Source: Acidimicrobiaceae bacterium (GTDB lineage: Bacteria; Actinomycetota; Acidimicrobiia; Acidimicrobiales; Bog-793). Taken from it: a stretch of DNA of 23,185 nucleotides. The DNA lies in NCBI GenBank assembly GCA_025463965.1, contig JAODBN010000083.1, forward strand, positions 1 to 23,185, written 5' to 3'. Below, piece by piece: positions 1-6,544 of the stretch (its first letter is position 1; every line of letters starts with the position of its first letter). Below the pieces are notes generated by a model. That model saw only the letters and a program-made list of their open reading frames with translations. It did no database searches and had not been told where the DNA came from. The position numbers and the translations under genes were made by a program.

Positions 1-392
1 AGGTGGGAGTAGCCGAAGATGCCGGCCGTAGCGTGGCCGAACATCTTCTCGGCGAGCCGGGCATTCGGGTTGGTGTTCTCGCAGACAGAGTATTGCTCGC
101 GGCGGCACGCTTCGCACCTGCCGCACGCGATGGGGAACGGCACGACCACCCGGTCGCCGATCTTCAGACGCCGGACATCGGGACCGGTCTCGACCACCTC
201 TCCCATGAACTCGTGGCCGAGGATGTCACCGCTCACCATGGTGGGGACGTACCCATCGTAGAGATGGAGATCTGACCCGCAGATCGCGGTGGAGGTGATC
301 TTCACGATGGCGTCGTGACGGTTCAGGATCTTCGGGTCGGGAACGTGCTCGACCTTGACCTCATTGCGCCCTTCCCAGACGTTTGCTCGCAT
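1..392 (-). CDS. Zinc-dependent alcohol / formaldehyde dehydrogenase-like protein (MDR family), 3' end outside window
   Basis: Only the first ~130 codons are present; the gene runs off the left edge. The product begins MRANVWEGRNEVKVEH and carries the GroES-like catalytic domain of zinc MDR dehydrogenases. Catalytic-zinc residues are visible at Cys38 (in ICGSDLH) and His60-Glu61 (in LGHEFMG). The structural-zinc quartet is Cys90, Cys93, Cys96 and Cys104. The ICGSDLH and following pattern is typical of formaldehyde-dehydrogenase-like, NAD(P)-dependent members acting on alcohols or aldehydes in the cytoplasm; the true substrate cannot be read. ATG at 392 is preceded by an AAGGGAG ribosome-binding site. 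It lies 31 bases after the SRPBCC gene on the same strand, so the two are probably co-transcribed from the promoter near 1300. The protein at 11199-12341 is related but belongs to a different subgroup. Confidence 0.9.
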   Translation of the reverse strand, partial: MRANVWEGRNEVKVEHVPDPKILNRHDAIVKITSTAICGSDLHLYDGYVPTMVSGDILGHEFMGEVVETGPDVRRLKIGDRVVVPFPIACGRCEACRREQYSVCENTNPNARLAEKMFGHATAGIFGYSH

Positions 393-423
393 AGCGCTCC
401 GCTCCCTTCGCCCGCGTGTGCCG

Positions 424-1278
424 CTAGCTGTTTGCGCGGTCGACGGGTTGAGCCGGGCGCTGCCGCAGGAGCGGCCTAGCTGGACCCTCGAGCGCTCCTT
501 CTGAGCGGACGACCTCACCCGTTTCCATGAGCTGTCTGAACCGCAGCAGGCCGTCCTTGGCTCGTTGGAGCGGTTCGGCACCCCTGAGCTTTTCGACCGC
601 CGACCCGATGGGCGCACGTTGCTGCTCGATACGCAGATGGATCTCGGTCCCGCGATCTGCGGGGGCGTCGACGAACATGGCCACGCCCCGGGCATGGTCG
701 TGATCGGCGGACATGCGAAACGCGATCCGCAATCCGGGGTCTTCGGCGAGCACTTCCACCGGGCCGAACGAGATGACATTGTCACGGGCGACGATGAGGT
801 CTCGGAAGCGGCGGAAGAGCTCTTCTCGAGGCCGCCGGATCGTTATCGCCGTCTCTGCTAATGAGGAGCCGGTCCGTTGACGTCGTTTCTTGCGCTCGGA
901 ATTTCGGAGCGCCGTATACGTGTCGGCACCGAGTACCCCCACGACCGCCCCGGTGGCGATCGCCAACCGCCGCGGGGCGCGCTCCTTGCGGGTGTTCGCG
1001 AAGCCGAGCAACGCCAGATCCATCACGTCGCCTACGACGCGGGCCCACAGCCAGGCAGTGGTTCGGCGGCGACCCAGGATGCCTGCGGCGGCCGCTAGCT
1101 CCCGCATCCCGATCACTCGCTGAAGCGTGCGAGTCGAGTCGTCGTCCTCGACTCCGATCAGCCTGTCGACTCGGTCGGGGAACAGGGTCTGCGAGGTGCC
1201 GAGCGCCAGGCTGAACAAGCCGAGTCCACTCGACATGTGCTCGAGGCCGTCATCTCTCTTGGTACGGGGTTCAGTCAT
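424..1278 (-). CDS. SRPBCC (cyclase/dehydrase-type) protein with an N-terminal domain with hydrophobic stretches
   Basis: About 284 aa from the ATG at 1278 (MTEPRTKRDDGLEHMSSG). An in-frame start exists upstream at 1365, but a promoter-like element at 1295-1319 would then lie inside the gene, so 1278 is preferred. The N-terminal ~125 residues hold glycine/leucine-rich, mostly hydrophobic stretches (GLGLFSLALG, GVVGVLGAD-like) and a conserved-looking WLWARVVGDVMDLALL block, consistent with a small membrane-associated domain. The C-terminal half, beginning ETAITIRRPREELFRRFRD, has the strand and helix pattern of an SRPBCC/polyketide-cyclase ligand-binding fold. This two-part architecture is often found beside zinc alcohol dehydrogenases. 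Its biochemical role is unknown; lipid or hydrophobic-ligand binding is inferred. No canonical Shine-Dalgarno sequence is seen. Confidence 0.75.
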   Translation of the reverse strand: MTEPRTKRDDGLEHMSSGLGLFSLALGTSQTLFPDRVDRLIGVEDDDSTRTLQRVIGMRELAAAAGILGRRRTTAWLWARVVGDVMDLALLGFANTRKERAPRRLAIATGAVVGVLGADTYTALRNSERKKRRQRTGSSLAETAITIRRPREELFRRFRDLIVARDNVISFGPVEVLAEDPGLRIAFRMSADHDHARGVAMFVDAPADRGTEIHLRIEQQRAPIGSAVEKLRGAEPLQRAKDGLLRFRQLMETGEVVRSEGALEGPARPLLRQRPAQPVDRANS

Positions 1279-1294
1279 CACCACGCGCGCGCCC

Positions 1295-1319
1295 GTACCC
1301 AGCAAATGCCGGGACAAAC
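1295..1319 (-). promoter_or_regulatory. SigB/SigF-type promoter match (GTTT-N15-GGGTA) for the SRPBCC-dehydrogenase operon
   Basis: On the minus strand GTTT (1319-1316) is followed by exactly 15 bases and GGGTAC (1300-1295). This fits the general-stress consensus GTTT-N14-16-GGGTA known for Bacillus SigB and mycobacterial SigF. The expected start of transcription is about 1288, some 10 bases before the ATG at 1278. A second match with the same spacing precedes the other formaldehyde-dehydrogenase-like gene at 11125-11149. Confidence 0.6.
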
Positions 1320-1466
1320 GTGGAGTTTCCGTGTCGGGCCGGAGTAACGAGCCGCTCCGCCCCACCGTGTCTGCAGCGTCGCGCGATGACGACCGTGGTC
1401 GCTGAATGCGGAAATGGGGGAGTGGGACTAGCGGACTGACGCCGGGATGAGTGCCGCCTGGATCTT

Positions 1467-2030
1467 TTAGCTGGAGGTGACGGCTTTCAGCTCGTCGAGC
1501 GAGTCGCGGACCAGGAACGGCAGATTTTGCTTATTGGATTCGGCCACCCAGCGTTCGAACGCGACTTTGAAGACGGCTATACCTGCCTCGGCAGTCAAAC
1601 TCGCGGCTGGGTCTTTGACGCCGCGCCGGCGCAGGGTGTCAGCAAGCGCCGCGGCAAGCGACGCGAGTTTGATCAGCTCGCGCTCTTGGAGCTCTGGGTT
1701 CGCTGCGATGATGGCCTGGCGCCGTCGTGCGAACTCGCGTCGCTCGTCGAGGCGGGCGCCGACCGCATCGAGGGCCGCCGCTACGGCCTCGATCGGCGCA
1801 ATGGAACGAGGCGCATCAGCGAGCGCGGCTATGAGGAGCTGTTCGAGCGAGTCCGCCCCCGAGAACAGAACCTCGCGCTTGTCGGAGAAGTGCCGGAAGA
1901 AGGTCCGTTCCGTGAGCCCCGCCCGGCCAGCGATCTCCGCCACCGTGGTCTGCTCGAATCCGTGCTCGGCATAGAGCTCCATTGCTGCCAGCTCGAGGCG
2001 TCCCCGCGCGTCCGGTTCCCATCGACCCAT
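1467..2030 (-). CDS. TetR/AcrR-family transcriptional repressor
   Basis: 187 aa, a normal length for the family. Residues ~8-55 form the TetR helix-turn-helix: RLELAAMELYAEHGFEQTTV followed by EIAGRAGLTERTFFRHFSDK, with the conserved FFRHF(S)DK recognition helix. The remaining ~130 residues are the variable helical ligand-binding and dimerisation domain (TetR_C type), so the effector cannot be inferred. It lies between lacI-type and SRPBCC genes, all on the minus strand, 188 bases before the SRPBCC start; regulation of that operon or of itself is plausible. No ribosome-binding site precedes ATG 2030, while a TATGAT element sits 6 bases upstream, which suggests a leaderless mRNA. Confidence 0.92.
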   Translation of the reverse strand: MGRWEPDARGRLELAAMELYAEHGFEQTTVAEIAGRAGLTERTFFRHFSDKREVLFSGADSLEQLLIAALADAPRSIAPIEAVAAALDAVGARLDERREFARRRQAIIAANPELQERELIKLASLAAALADTLRRRGVKDPAASLTAEAGIAVFKVAFERWVAESNKQNLPFLVRDSLDELKAVTSS

Positions 2031-2036
2031 GTGGGA

Positions 2037-2042
2037 ATCATA
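2037..2042 (-). promoter_or_regulatory. Candidate -10 element (TATGAT) of the TetR gene, leaderless layout
   Basis: TATGAT on the minus strand ends six bases before the A of the start codon at 2030. Transcription would therefore begin at or within a base or two of the ATG. No convincing -35 box was seen at the expected spacing. Leaderless genes are common in actinobacteria. Confidence 0.4.
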
Positions 2043-2153
2043 GTGATGACAGGAGCTGACGTTCCTCGGCTAACGAAGGTCGTGCCACCGAAGGGTCCGG
2101 CCGAGCGGCTGTTCGATGCTTCCCCGGGCCTGTCGAGCCGTTTCGCGGGTCGT

Positions 2154-3353
2154 CTAGCCCGGGACCGGTGAGCGACCAACCCGGGGGCTGCGCGCGGCAC
2201 CGGCCTCGAGCGGTCCGTGGCGCTCGAGGCGTTCGTGGATATTCAACGCCTTGACCGGATGGCTGATCATGGCCACGGACTCGCGATCGACCAAACAGTT
2301 GTCGAGCTCGGGGCAGTTACTGAGCCGTCGCCCCGACTCGAGCTGCTCGAGGAGCAACTCCACGGCCGTCTCTCCGAGGGCGTGGACCGGCCGCTCGATC
2401 ACGGAGATCGGCGGCTGGAACACCCGCGCCCATTCGGAGTCGTCGAAGGTCACGAGCGAGACGTCCCGCCCGACCGCAAGGCTCAGCTGTCGACAGGCGT
2501 CGATCAGTCCGAGGGCCATGGTGGCATTCGTCGCCATGACAGCGGTCGGGCGGTTGGCTCCAGAGAGCATGGCGTGGGCCACGGCCGTCGCCTCCACGTG
2601 ATCCGAGCGGCTGTAACGCAGCCAGTCGGCTTCCATGGTGAGACCGTAGGTGCTCATCTGGTCGAGGAAGCCACTCACGCGATCGTGCACACTCGAGACG
2701 GTTGCGTGCTCGCGCTCGAGGACAACCGGGCCGGTCGAGCTCACGAGGATGCCCATCCGACGGTGCCCGCGTTCGGCGAAGAGCTGCACCACTTCACGCG
2801 AGCTCGCGTAGTCATTGGTCGTGACCGTTGCGACATGGAGGTCGGGGATCCGACGGTCCACGAGCACCAATGGGATGTGGCGGACCGCATTGCTCGCGAG
2901 GTGCGAATATTCATTGGAGGACGAGGAGGCGACGATCAAGCCGTCGACGCGCTTGTCGGTGAGCACGTGCACAGCACTGACCTCGGCGTCGAGGATGTCA
3001 TCAGTGTGGGCGACGAGTACCTGGTAACCCGAGCGCGCCGCACGGTCGATGATCGCCCGGGCGGCCTGGTCGAAGAACGAGTTGCTGATATCGGCGATCA
3101 CGAGGCCGATCGTCTTCGAGCGACCGGCTCGGATTGCCCTCGCGAGTTGGTTGGTCCGGTACTCGAGCGTCGCGGCGGCCTCGGAGACCCGCGCAAGGGA
3201 CTCGGCGCTGACTTTGCCGTAGCCGCCGAGGGCGCGCGCGGCGGTGGCCCGCGAAACGCCCGCGAGCTCGGCGACGTCCACGAGTCGCGACGGCCGCGGC
3301 CGGGCCGAGCGAAAACCGTCATCCGAGGAGTCGGTAGGCCGGTTCGTGCTCAT
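2154..3353 (-). CDS. LacI-family transcriptional regulator of the polyol operon
   Basis: 399 aa from the ATG at 3353; longer in-frame starts exist upstream but would consume the divergent control region. An N-terminal LacI helix-turn-helix spans residues ~24-45 (LVDVAELAGVSRATAARALGG), preceded by a ~22-residue polar extension. The hinge region follows (NQLARAIRAGRSKTIGLVIAD), then a periplasmic-binding-protein-like sugar-sensing domain with typical blocks such as DISNSFFDQAARAI, KRVDGLIVASSS and VSLVTFDDSEWARVFQPPIS. The C-terminal ~35 residues (after VDRESVAMI) look like an Arg/Pro-rich tail. It diverges from the ABC transporter and polyol dehydrogenase genes, so it is expected to repress them and to be released by the imported sugar, polyol or a metabolite. 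Palindromes at 3486-3501 and 3353-3362 are candidate operators. Confidence 0.95.
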   Translation of the reverse strand: MSTNRPTDSSDDGFRSARPRPSRLVDVAELAGVSRATAARALGGYGKVSAESLARVSEAAATLEYRTNQLARAIRAGRSKTIGLVIADISNSFFDQAARAIIDRAARSGYQVLVAHTDDILDAEVSAVHVLTDKRVDGLIVASSSSNEYSHLASNAVRHIPLVLVDRRIPDLHVATVTTNDYASSREVVQLFAERGHRRMGILVSSTGPVVLEREHATVSSVHDRVSGFLDQMSTYGLTMEADWLRYSRSDHVEATAVAHAMLSGANRPTAVMATNATMALGLIDACRQLSLAVGRDVSLVTFDDSEWARVFQPPISVIERPVHALGETAVELLLEQLESGRRLSNCPELDNCLVDRESVAMISHPVKALNIHERLERHGPLEAGAARSPRVGRSPVPG

Positions 3354-3362
3354 TGTCGACAA
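3353..3362. promoter_or_regulatory. Palindrome TTGTCGACAA over the LacI-gene start, candidate autoregulatory site
   Basis: A perfect 10-bp palindrome with a central CG, as LacI-family operators have, touches the first base of the lacI-type start codon. A weak -10-like TAGGTT (minus strand, 3366-3361) overlaps it, ending seven bases before the ATG. A repressor bound here would block its own transcription start. The sequence differs from the 16-bp palindrome at 3486, so it may be recognised by something else or be fortuitous. Confidence 0.35.
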
Positions 3363-3441
3363 CCTAACTCGATCCCTCCGGTTGCTTCCGGTTGGCGGCC
3401 CTATGTCGCGCCATGTCGCGCTCTGGAGAACTCGGGGCTCC

Positions 3442-3470
3442 TTGACAACGCCTCGCGGCGGCCCCATAGT
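3442..3470 (+). promoter_or_regulatory. Sigma-70-type promoter of the transporter/polyol dehydrogenase operon
   Basis: A consensus -35 TTGACA (3442-3447) is followed by a 17-base spacer and CATAGT (3465-3470), which matches the -10 consensus at four of six positions. Transcription would start near 3477, giving a ~100-base leader before the GTG at 3578. The palindrome at 3486-3501 lies just after this start, a normal place for repression. Confidence 0.6.
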
Positions 3471-3485
3471 GACGTCCGCCAGGCG

Positions 3486-3501
3486 GTGAGATCGATCTCA
3501 C
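3486..3501. promoter_or_regulatory. Perfect 16-bp palindrome GTGAGATCGATCTCAC, probable LacI-family operator
   Basis: Every base pairs with its mirror, with a central CG as in LacI/PurR-family operators. It sits ~9 bases downstream of the predicted transcription start of the operon and inside the 224-base divergent region between the regulator and the substrate-binding-protein gene. I did not see a second copy elsewhere in the window. Confidence 0.6.
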
Positions 3502-3577
3502 GCACCGGGTGGTTTCATGTCTCGGGGATGACCATGCGCTTGAGCGCTGGTCCAGGTAGTCAAGGGGGAATTCAGTC

Positions 3578-4591
3578 GTGAAGCATTCGTTCCAACGCGC
3601 GGGAGCTGCAGCGGTCGCCGTCGGCGTCGCGGCCAGCATGGGCATCTCATCGGGGGTCAGCGGCGCCAGCGCCGGGCACGTCAGCCGGGCGAGCGGCAAG
3701 CTCACGATCGCCCTTGTCGTTGGCGCGTCCTCGGACCCGTTCTTCCAGGCCATGAAGATCGGCGCCCAGCAGGAGGCGAGCAAGCTCGGCGTGAACGTGA
3801 TCTACCAGGGCAACTCGACGACGTACTCGCCGGCAACCCAGATCCCGGTCGTCAACCAGGTGCTCGCCACCAAGCCCTCCGGCCTTGCGATTGCTCCCAC
3901 GGACCCGACCGCACTGCAGGCGGCAGTGAACCGGGCCATCAGCGAGGGCATTCCCGTCGTCAATGTCGACACCCACGTCAACTCGATGAGCAAGGTTCTG
4001 TCGTTCATCACCGGCAACAACACTCAGGGCGGAATGGTCGCGGCGGACGCGCTCGCCAAGGCGATGCACTACAAGTCGGGTTCGACGTTCCAGGTCGCTG
4101 TCGGGCTGAGCTCTGGGACGTCCACCACCGACGTCGCTCGACTCACCGGCTTCAAGCAGGAGATCGCCAAGAAGTACCCGGGCGTCAAGATCGTCGCGAC
4201 GGGATACTCGGAGTCGAACTCGGCCACGGCCAACACGAACATCAACAACTGGCTGACCGCCTACCCGCACCTGACCGGCATCTTCGCCATCGACGGGACG
4301 AACGCCACTGGGGCCTCTTCCGCGATCCAGGCCAAGGGCCTCGTCAACAAGGTCAGCCTCGTGGGCTACGACGCGTACGCAAACAACGTCTCGCTCATCA
4401 AGAAGGGCGTCATCACGGCGCTTATTGCTCAGCAGCCGACCCTCGAGGGCAAGATGGCCGTGGACGACCTCGTGCACTATCTCCGGACCCACAACACCAC
4501 GGGCATCCAGAAGGCCGTGCAGCTGCCGAACATCACGCTGACCAAGACCACGCCCGCATCAACACTGAAGAAGTACACCTACCCGGCATAG
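3578..4591 (+). CDS. Sugar/polyol ABC transporter substrate-binding protein (RbsB/FrcB type)
   Basis: 337 aa from a GTG start with an AAGGGGG ribosome-binding site ~10 bases upstream. Residues 1-~33 form a Sec signal peptide (basic KHSFQR, then an Ala/Val-rich core, then GASAG). There is no lipobox cysteine, unusual for a monoderm actinobacterial binding protein and leaving open how it is retained. The mature part is a Peripla_BP_4 domain: LVVGASSDPFFQAMKIGAQQ (46-65), then GLAIAPTDP, IPVVNVDTHV, GTSTTDVARLTGF and GIFAIDGTNATGAS. This family captures pentoses, hexoses or polyols outside the membrane and delivers them to RbsC-type permeases. First gene of the operon; the permease follows after 37 bases. 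The two downstream polyol dehydrogenases suggest a sugar alcohol as ligand. Confidence 0.93.
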   Translation: MKHSFQRAGAAAVAVGVAASMGISSGVSGASAGHVSRASGKLTIALVVGASSDPFFQAMKIGAQQEASKLGVNVIYQGNSTTYSPATQIPVVNQVLATKPSGLAIAPTDPTALQAAVNRAISEGIPVVNVDTHVNSMSKVLSFITGNNTQGGMVAADALAKAMHYKSGSTFQVAVGLSSGTSTTDVARLTGFKQEIAKKYPGVKIVATGYSESNSATANTNINNWLTAYPHLTGIFAIDGTNATGASSAIQAKGLVNKVSLVGYDAYANNVSLIKKGVITALIAQQPTLEGKMAVDDLVHYLRTHNTTGIQKAVQLPNITLTKTTPASTLKKYTYPA

Positions 4592-4628
4592 CCCGAGTAC
4601 TGGACGCCTGACACCTCGGCTCGTAGAA

Positions 4629-5744
4629 ATGGACGCGGACCATTCCACCGGCACCAGCGTGGTGCCGCCGATCGAAGGGGAAGCCGCGCAGAGCATGGTC
4701 GGTGAGGCTCCAGTTTCGGTAACGCCCGCGGGTGATCTCAGCGCGGGTGCTGCAGCACCGTCGAAGAGGAAGGGACTGCTGGCTGCCCTGGGCAGCCAGC
4801 AGTCCATCCTCATCCTCGTCCTCTTGGCGATGATCGGCGGCTTCTCGATCGTCAAGCCGGTCTTCTTCAGCGTGGGAGTCTTCGGCAACATCCTCGTCGC
4901 CTGGGCTCCGGTCGCACTCATCGCCATTGGTGAGACTTTCGTCATCATCTCGGGCGGGATCGACCTGTCGGTAGGTTCGACGATCACGCTCTCAGGAGTG
5001 ATCGCCGGCTACGCCATGGCCGCGACCACCAGCGCGGGATGGCCATCGGGCTTTTCCATCTTCATAGGAGCTTTGGTGGCGGCTGGGACGGGCCTGCTCG
5101 TCGGCCTGGTGAACGCCACGCTCATCAATGTCGCCAAGCTCGTGCCCTTCGTCGCTACCCTGGCGACGCTCGGAGCTGGTGCCGGAGTCGCGCTCGTGCT
5201 CACCCACGGCGCCCCGGTAGGCGGCGGCCCGTCGAACGCCATCTCCCTCAGTGTTCCCCGCTTCGGCCCGTTCTCCTGGCCGGCCATCTTTGTGATCGTC
5301 GTGATCGTGATCGCCGGCTTCTTCCTCCACACCGCGCGTTTTGGACGGTATGTGTTCGCGATCGGCGGCAACAGCTTTGCCGCAACTGCCGTCGGCATCA
5401 GCGTGCCCCGCTACGTGACCAAGGTGTACGGCCTGTCCGGAATGTTCGCCGGTCTGGCCGGGATGATCACCTACCTCACCCTCGCCTCGGGATCCCCGAC
5501 GGCCGGCACGGGCGACGAGCTCAGCGCGATCGCCGCCGTCGTCATTGGCGGCGCGAGCTTGACCGGCGGTGTCGGGCGTATCGGCGGCACCGTTCTCGGC
5601 TCACTGATTCTGACCACGGTGACCAGTGGCCTCGTCGTCGTCAACATCGACCCCAACTGGAACCAGGTGGTCGTCGCAATCCTGATCGCGGCGGCCGTCT
5701 CGCTGCAGACAGTTCGCAGGGGAATCCATCGGAGGCCACGATGA
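4629..5744 (+). CDS. Sugar/polyol ABC transporter permease (RbsC/FrcC type)
   Basis: 371 aa. About 55 polar N-terminal residues (longer than in E. coli RbsC) precede the first membrane span (SILILVLLAMIGGFSIV). Several more hydrophobic spans follow. The family's hallmark GGIDLSVG is at residues 109-116, and the conserved cytoplasmic loop GDELSAIAAVVIGGASLTGG lies near the C-terminus, where it would contact the ATPase. It belongs to the BPD_transp_2 family that forms the membrane channel for pentose/hexose importers. ATG at 4629 has a poor ribosome-binding site. The stop codon overlaps the ATPase start as ATGA, indicating translational coupling. Confidence 0.93.
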   Translation: MDADHSTGTSVVPPIEGEAAQSMVGEAPVSVTPAGDLSAGAAAPSKRKGLLAALGSQQSILILVLLAMIGGFSIVKPVFFSVGVFGNILVAWAPVALIAIGETFVIISGGIDLSVGSTITLSGVIAGYAMAATTSAGWPSGFSIFIGALVAAGTGLLVGLVNATLINVAKLVPFVATLATLGAGAGVALVLTHGAPVGGGPSNAISLSVPRFGPFSWPAIFVIVVIVIAGFFLHTARFGRYVFAIGGNSFAATAVGISVPRYVTKVYGLSGMFAGLAGMITYLTLASGSPTAGTGDELSAIAAVVIGGASLTGGVGRIGGTVLGSLILTTVTSGLVVVNIDPNWNQVVVAILIAAAVSLQTVRRGIHRRPR

Positions 5745-6499
5745 GCGCCGTGCCGCTGTATGAGGTGAAGAACGTCTCGAAGGCTTACGGCAGTGTCGCC
5801 GCCCTAACCAACGTCTCGATGGCGGTCAATCCCGGCGAGGTCGTCGGCCTCGTCGGCGACAACGGGGCAGGAAAGTCCACCCTCGTCAAGGTGCTTTCCG
5901 GGATTCACGCGCCGGACAGCGGCTCCATCCTGCTCGAGGGCACTGAGCACCACTGGCGCTCGCCCCACGAGGTGCTGGCCGCCGGAATCGAGACCCTGTA
6001 TCAAGACTCGGGCCTTGCGCCGAATCTTTCCGTCAGCGCCAACGTGTTCCTCGGACGCGAGATGACCCGGCCGGGTCTTCTTGGAAAGCTTGGCTTTCTG
6101 GCCCAGAAGAAGATGGACCGCACCGCCTATGAAGACCTCGAGCGCATCGGGATCGGCTTTACCTCGACAGACCGCCCCGTCGCGGCATTGTCGGGCGGCC
6201 AGCGCCAGGCGGTGGCGATCGGCCGTGCGGTCGCGTGGGCGCGCAAACTGATCATCCTCGATGAGCCGACGAACCACCTCGGTGCACGCCAGGCGGGTGA
6301 GGTTCTCGACGTCATTCGTGCCGCCAAGGACAAGCAGCTTGGGGTGATCTTCGTCTCCCACACGCTTCCCCACGTCCTTTCGGTCACGGACCGGATCGTC
6401 GTACTGCGGCTCGGTCAAGTGGTCAAGGACGCGCCGACCTCGGAGTTCGACGCCGAGAGCCTGTTGGGAACGATCACCGGCCTTCTCGGTGCAAGGTAA
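5741..6499 (+). CDS. Sugar/polyol ABC transporter ATP-binding protein, single-domain FrcA type
   Basis: 252 aa. One complete ATPase domain: Walker A GDNGAGKST (39-47), Q-loop around LYQDSGL, signature LSGGQRQ (150-156), Walker B LIILDEPT (170-177) and switch His207 in FVSHT. The D-loop reads NHLGARQ, close to the AALGVRQ form in FrcA-like proteins. Ribose-type importers usually have a fused double ATPase of ~500 aa; this half-size form is characteristic of the fructose-type (FrcA) subgroup and must work as a homodimer. It starts in the ATGA overlap with the permease gene, preceded by GGAGG, and is followed after 45 bases by the first polyol dehydrogenase. It powers uptake at the inner face of the membrane. 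Confidence 0.95.
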   Translation: MSAVPLYEVKNVSKAYGSVAALTNVSMAVNPGEVVGLVGDNGAGKSTLVKVLSGIHAPDSGSILLEGTEHHWRSPHEVLAAGIETLYQDSGLAPNLSVSANVFLGREMTRPGLLGKLGFLAQKKMDRTAYEDLERIGIGFTSTDRPVAALSGGQRQAVAIGRAVAWARKLIILDEPTNHLGARQAGEVLDVIRAAKDKQLGVIFVSHTLPHVLSVTDRIVVLRLGQVVKDAPTSEFDAESLLGTITGLLGAR

Positions 6500-6544
6500 C
6501 GACCCGGCTGGACGCGGCGCCACGCCCGTTCGCGCGAGCTCGCT

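Noticed and set aside
1390..1401. CGACC-GT-GGTCG inverted repeat as a TetR operator
   Set aside because: Short, GC-rich and easily expected by chance; upstream of the stress promoter and without a second copy.
2217..3581. 454-codon open frame on the plus strand
   Set aside because: It is the mirror of the LacI-family gene, which has complete conserved domains; the plus reading has none.
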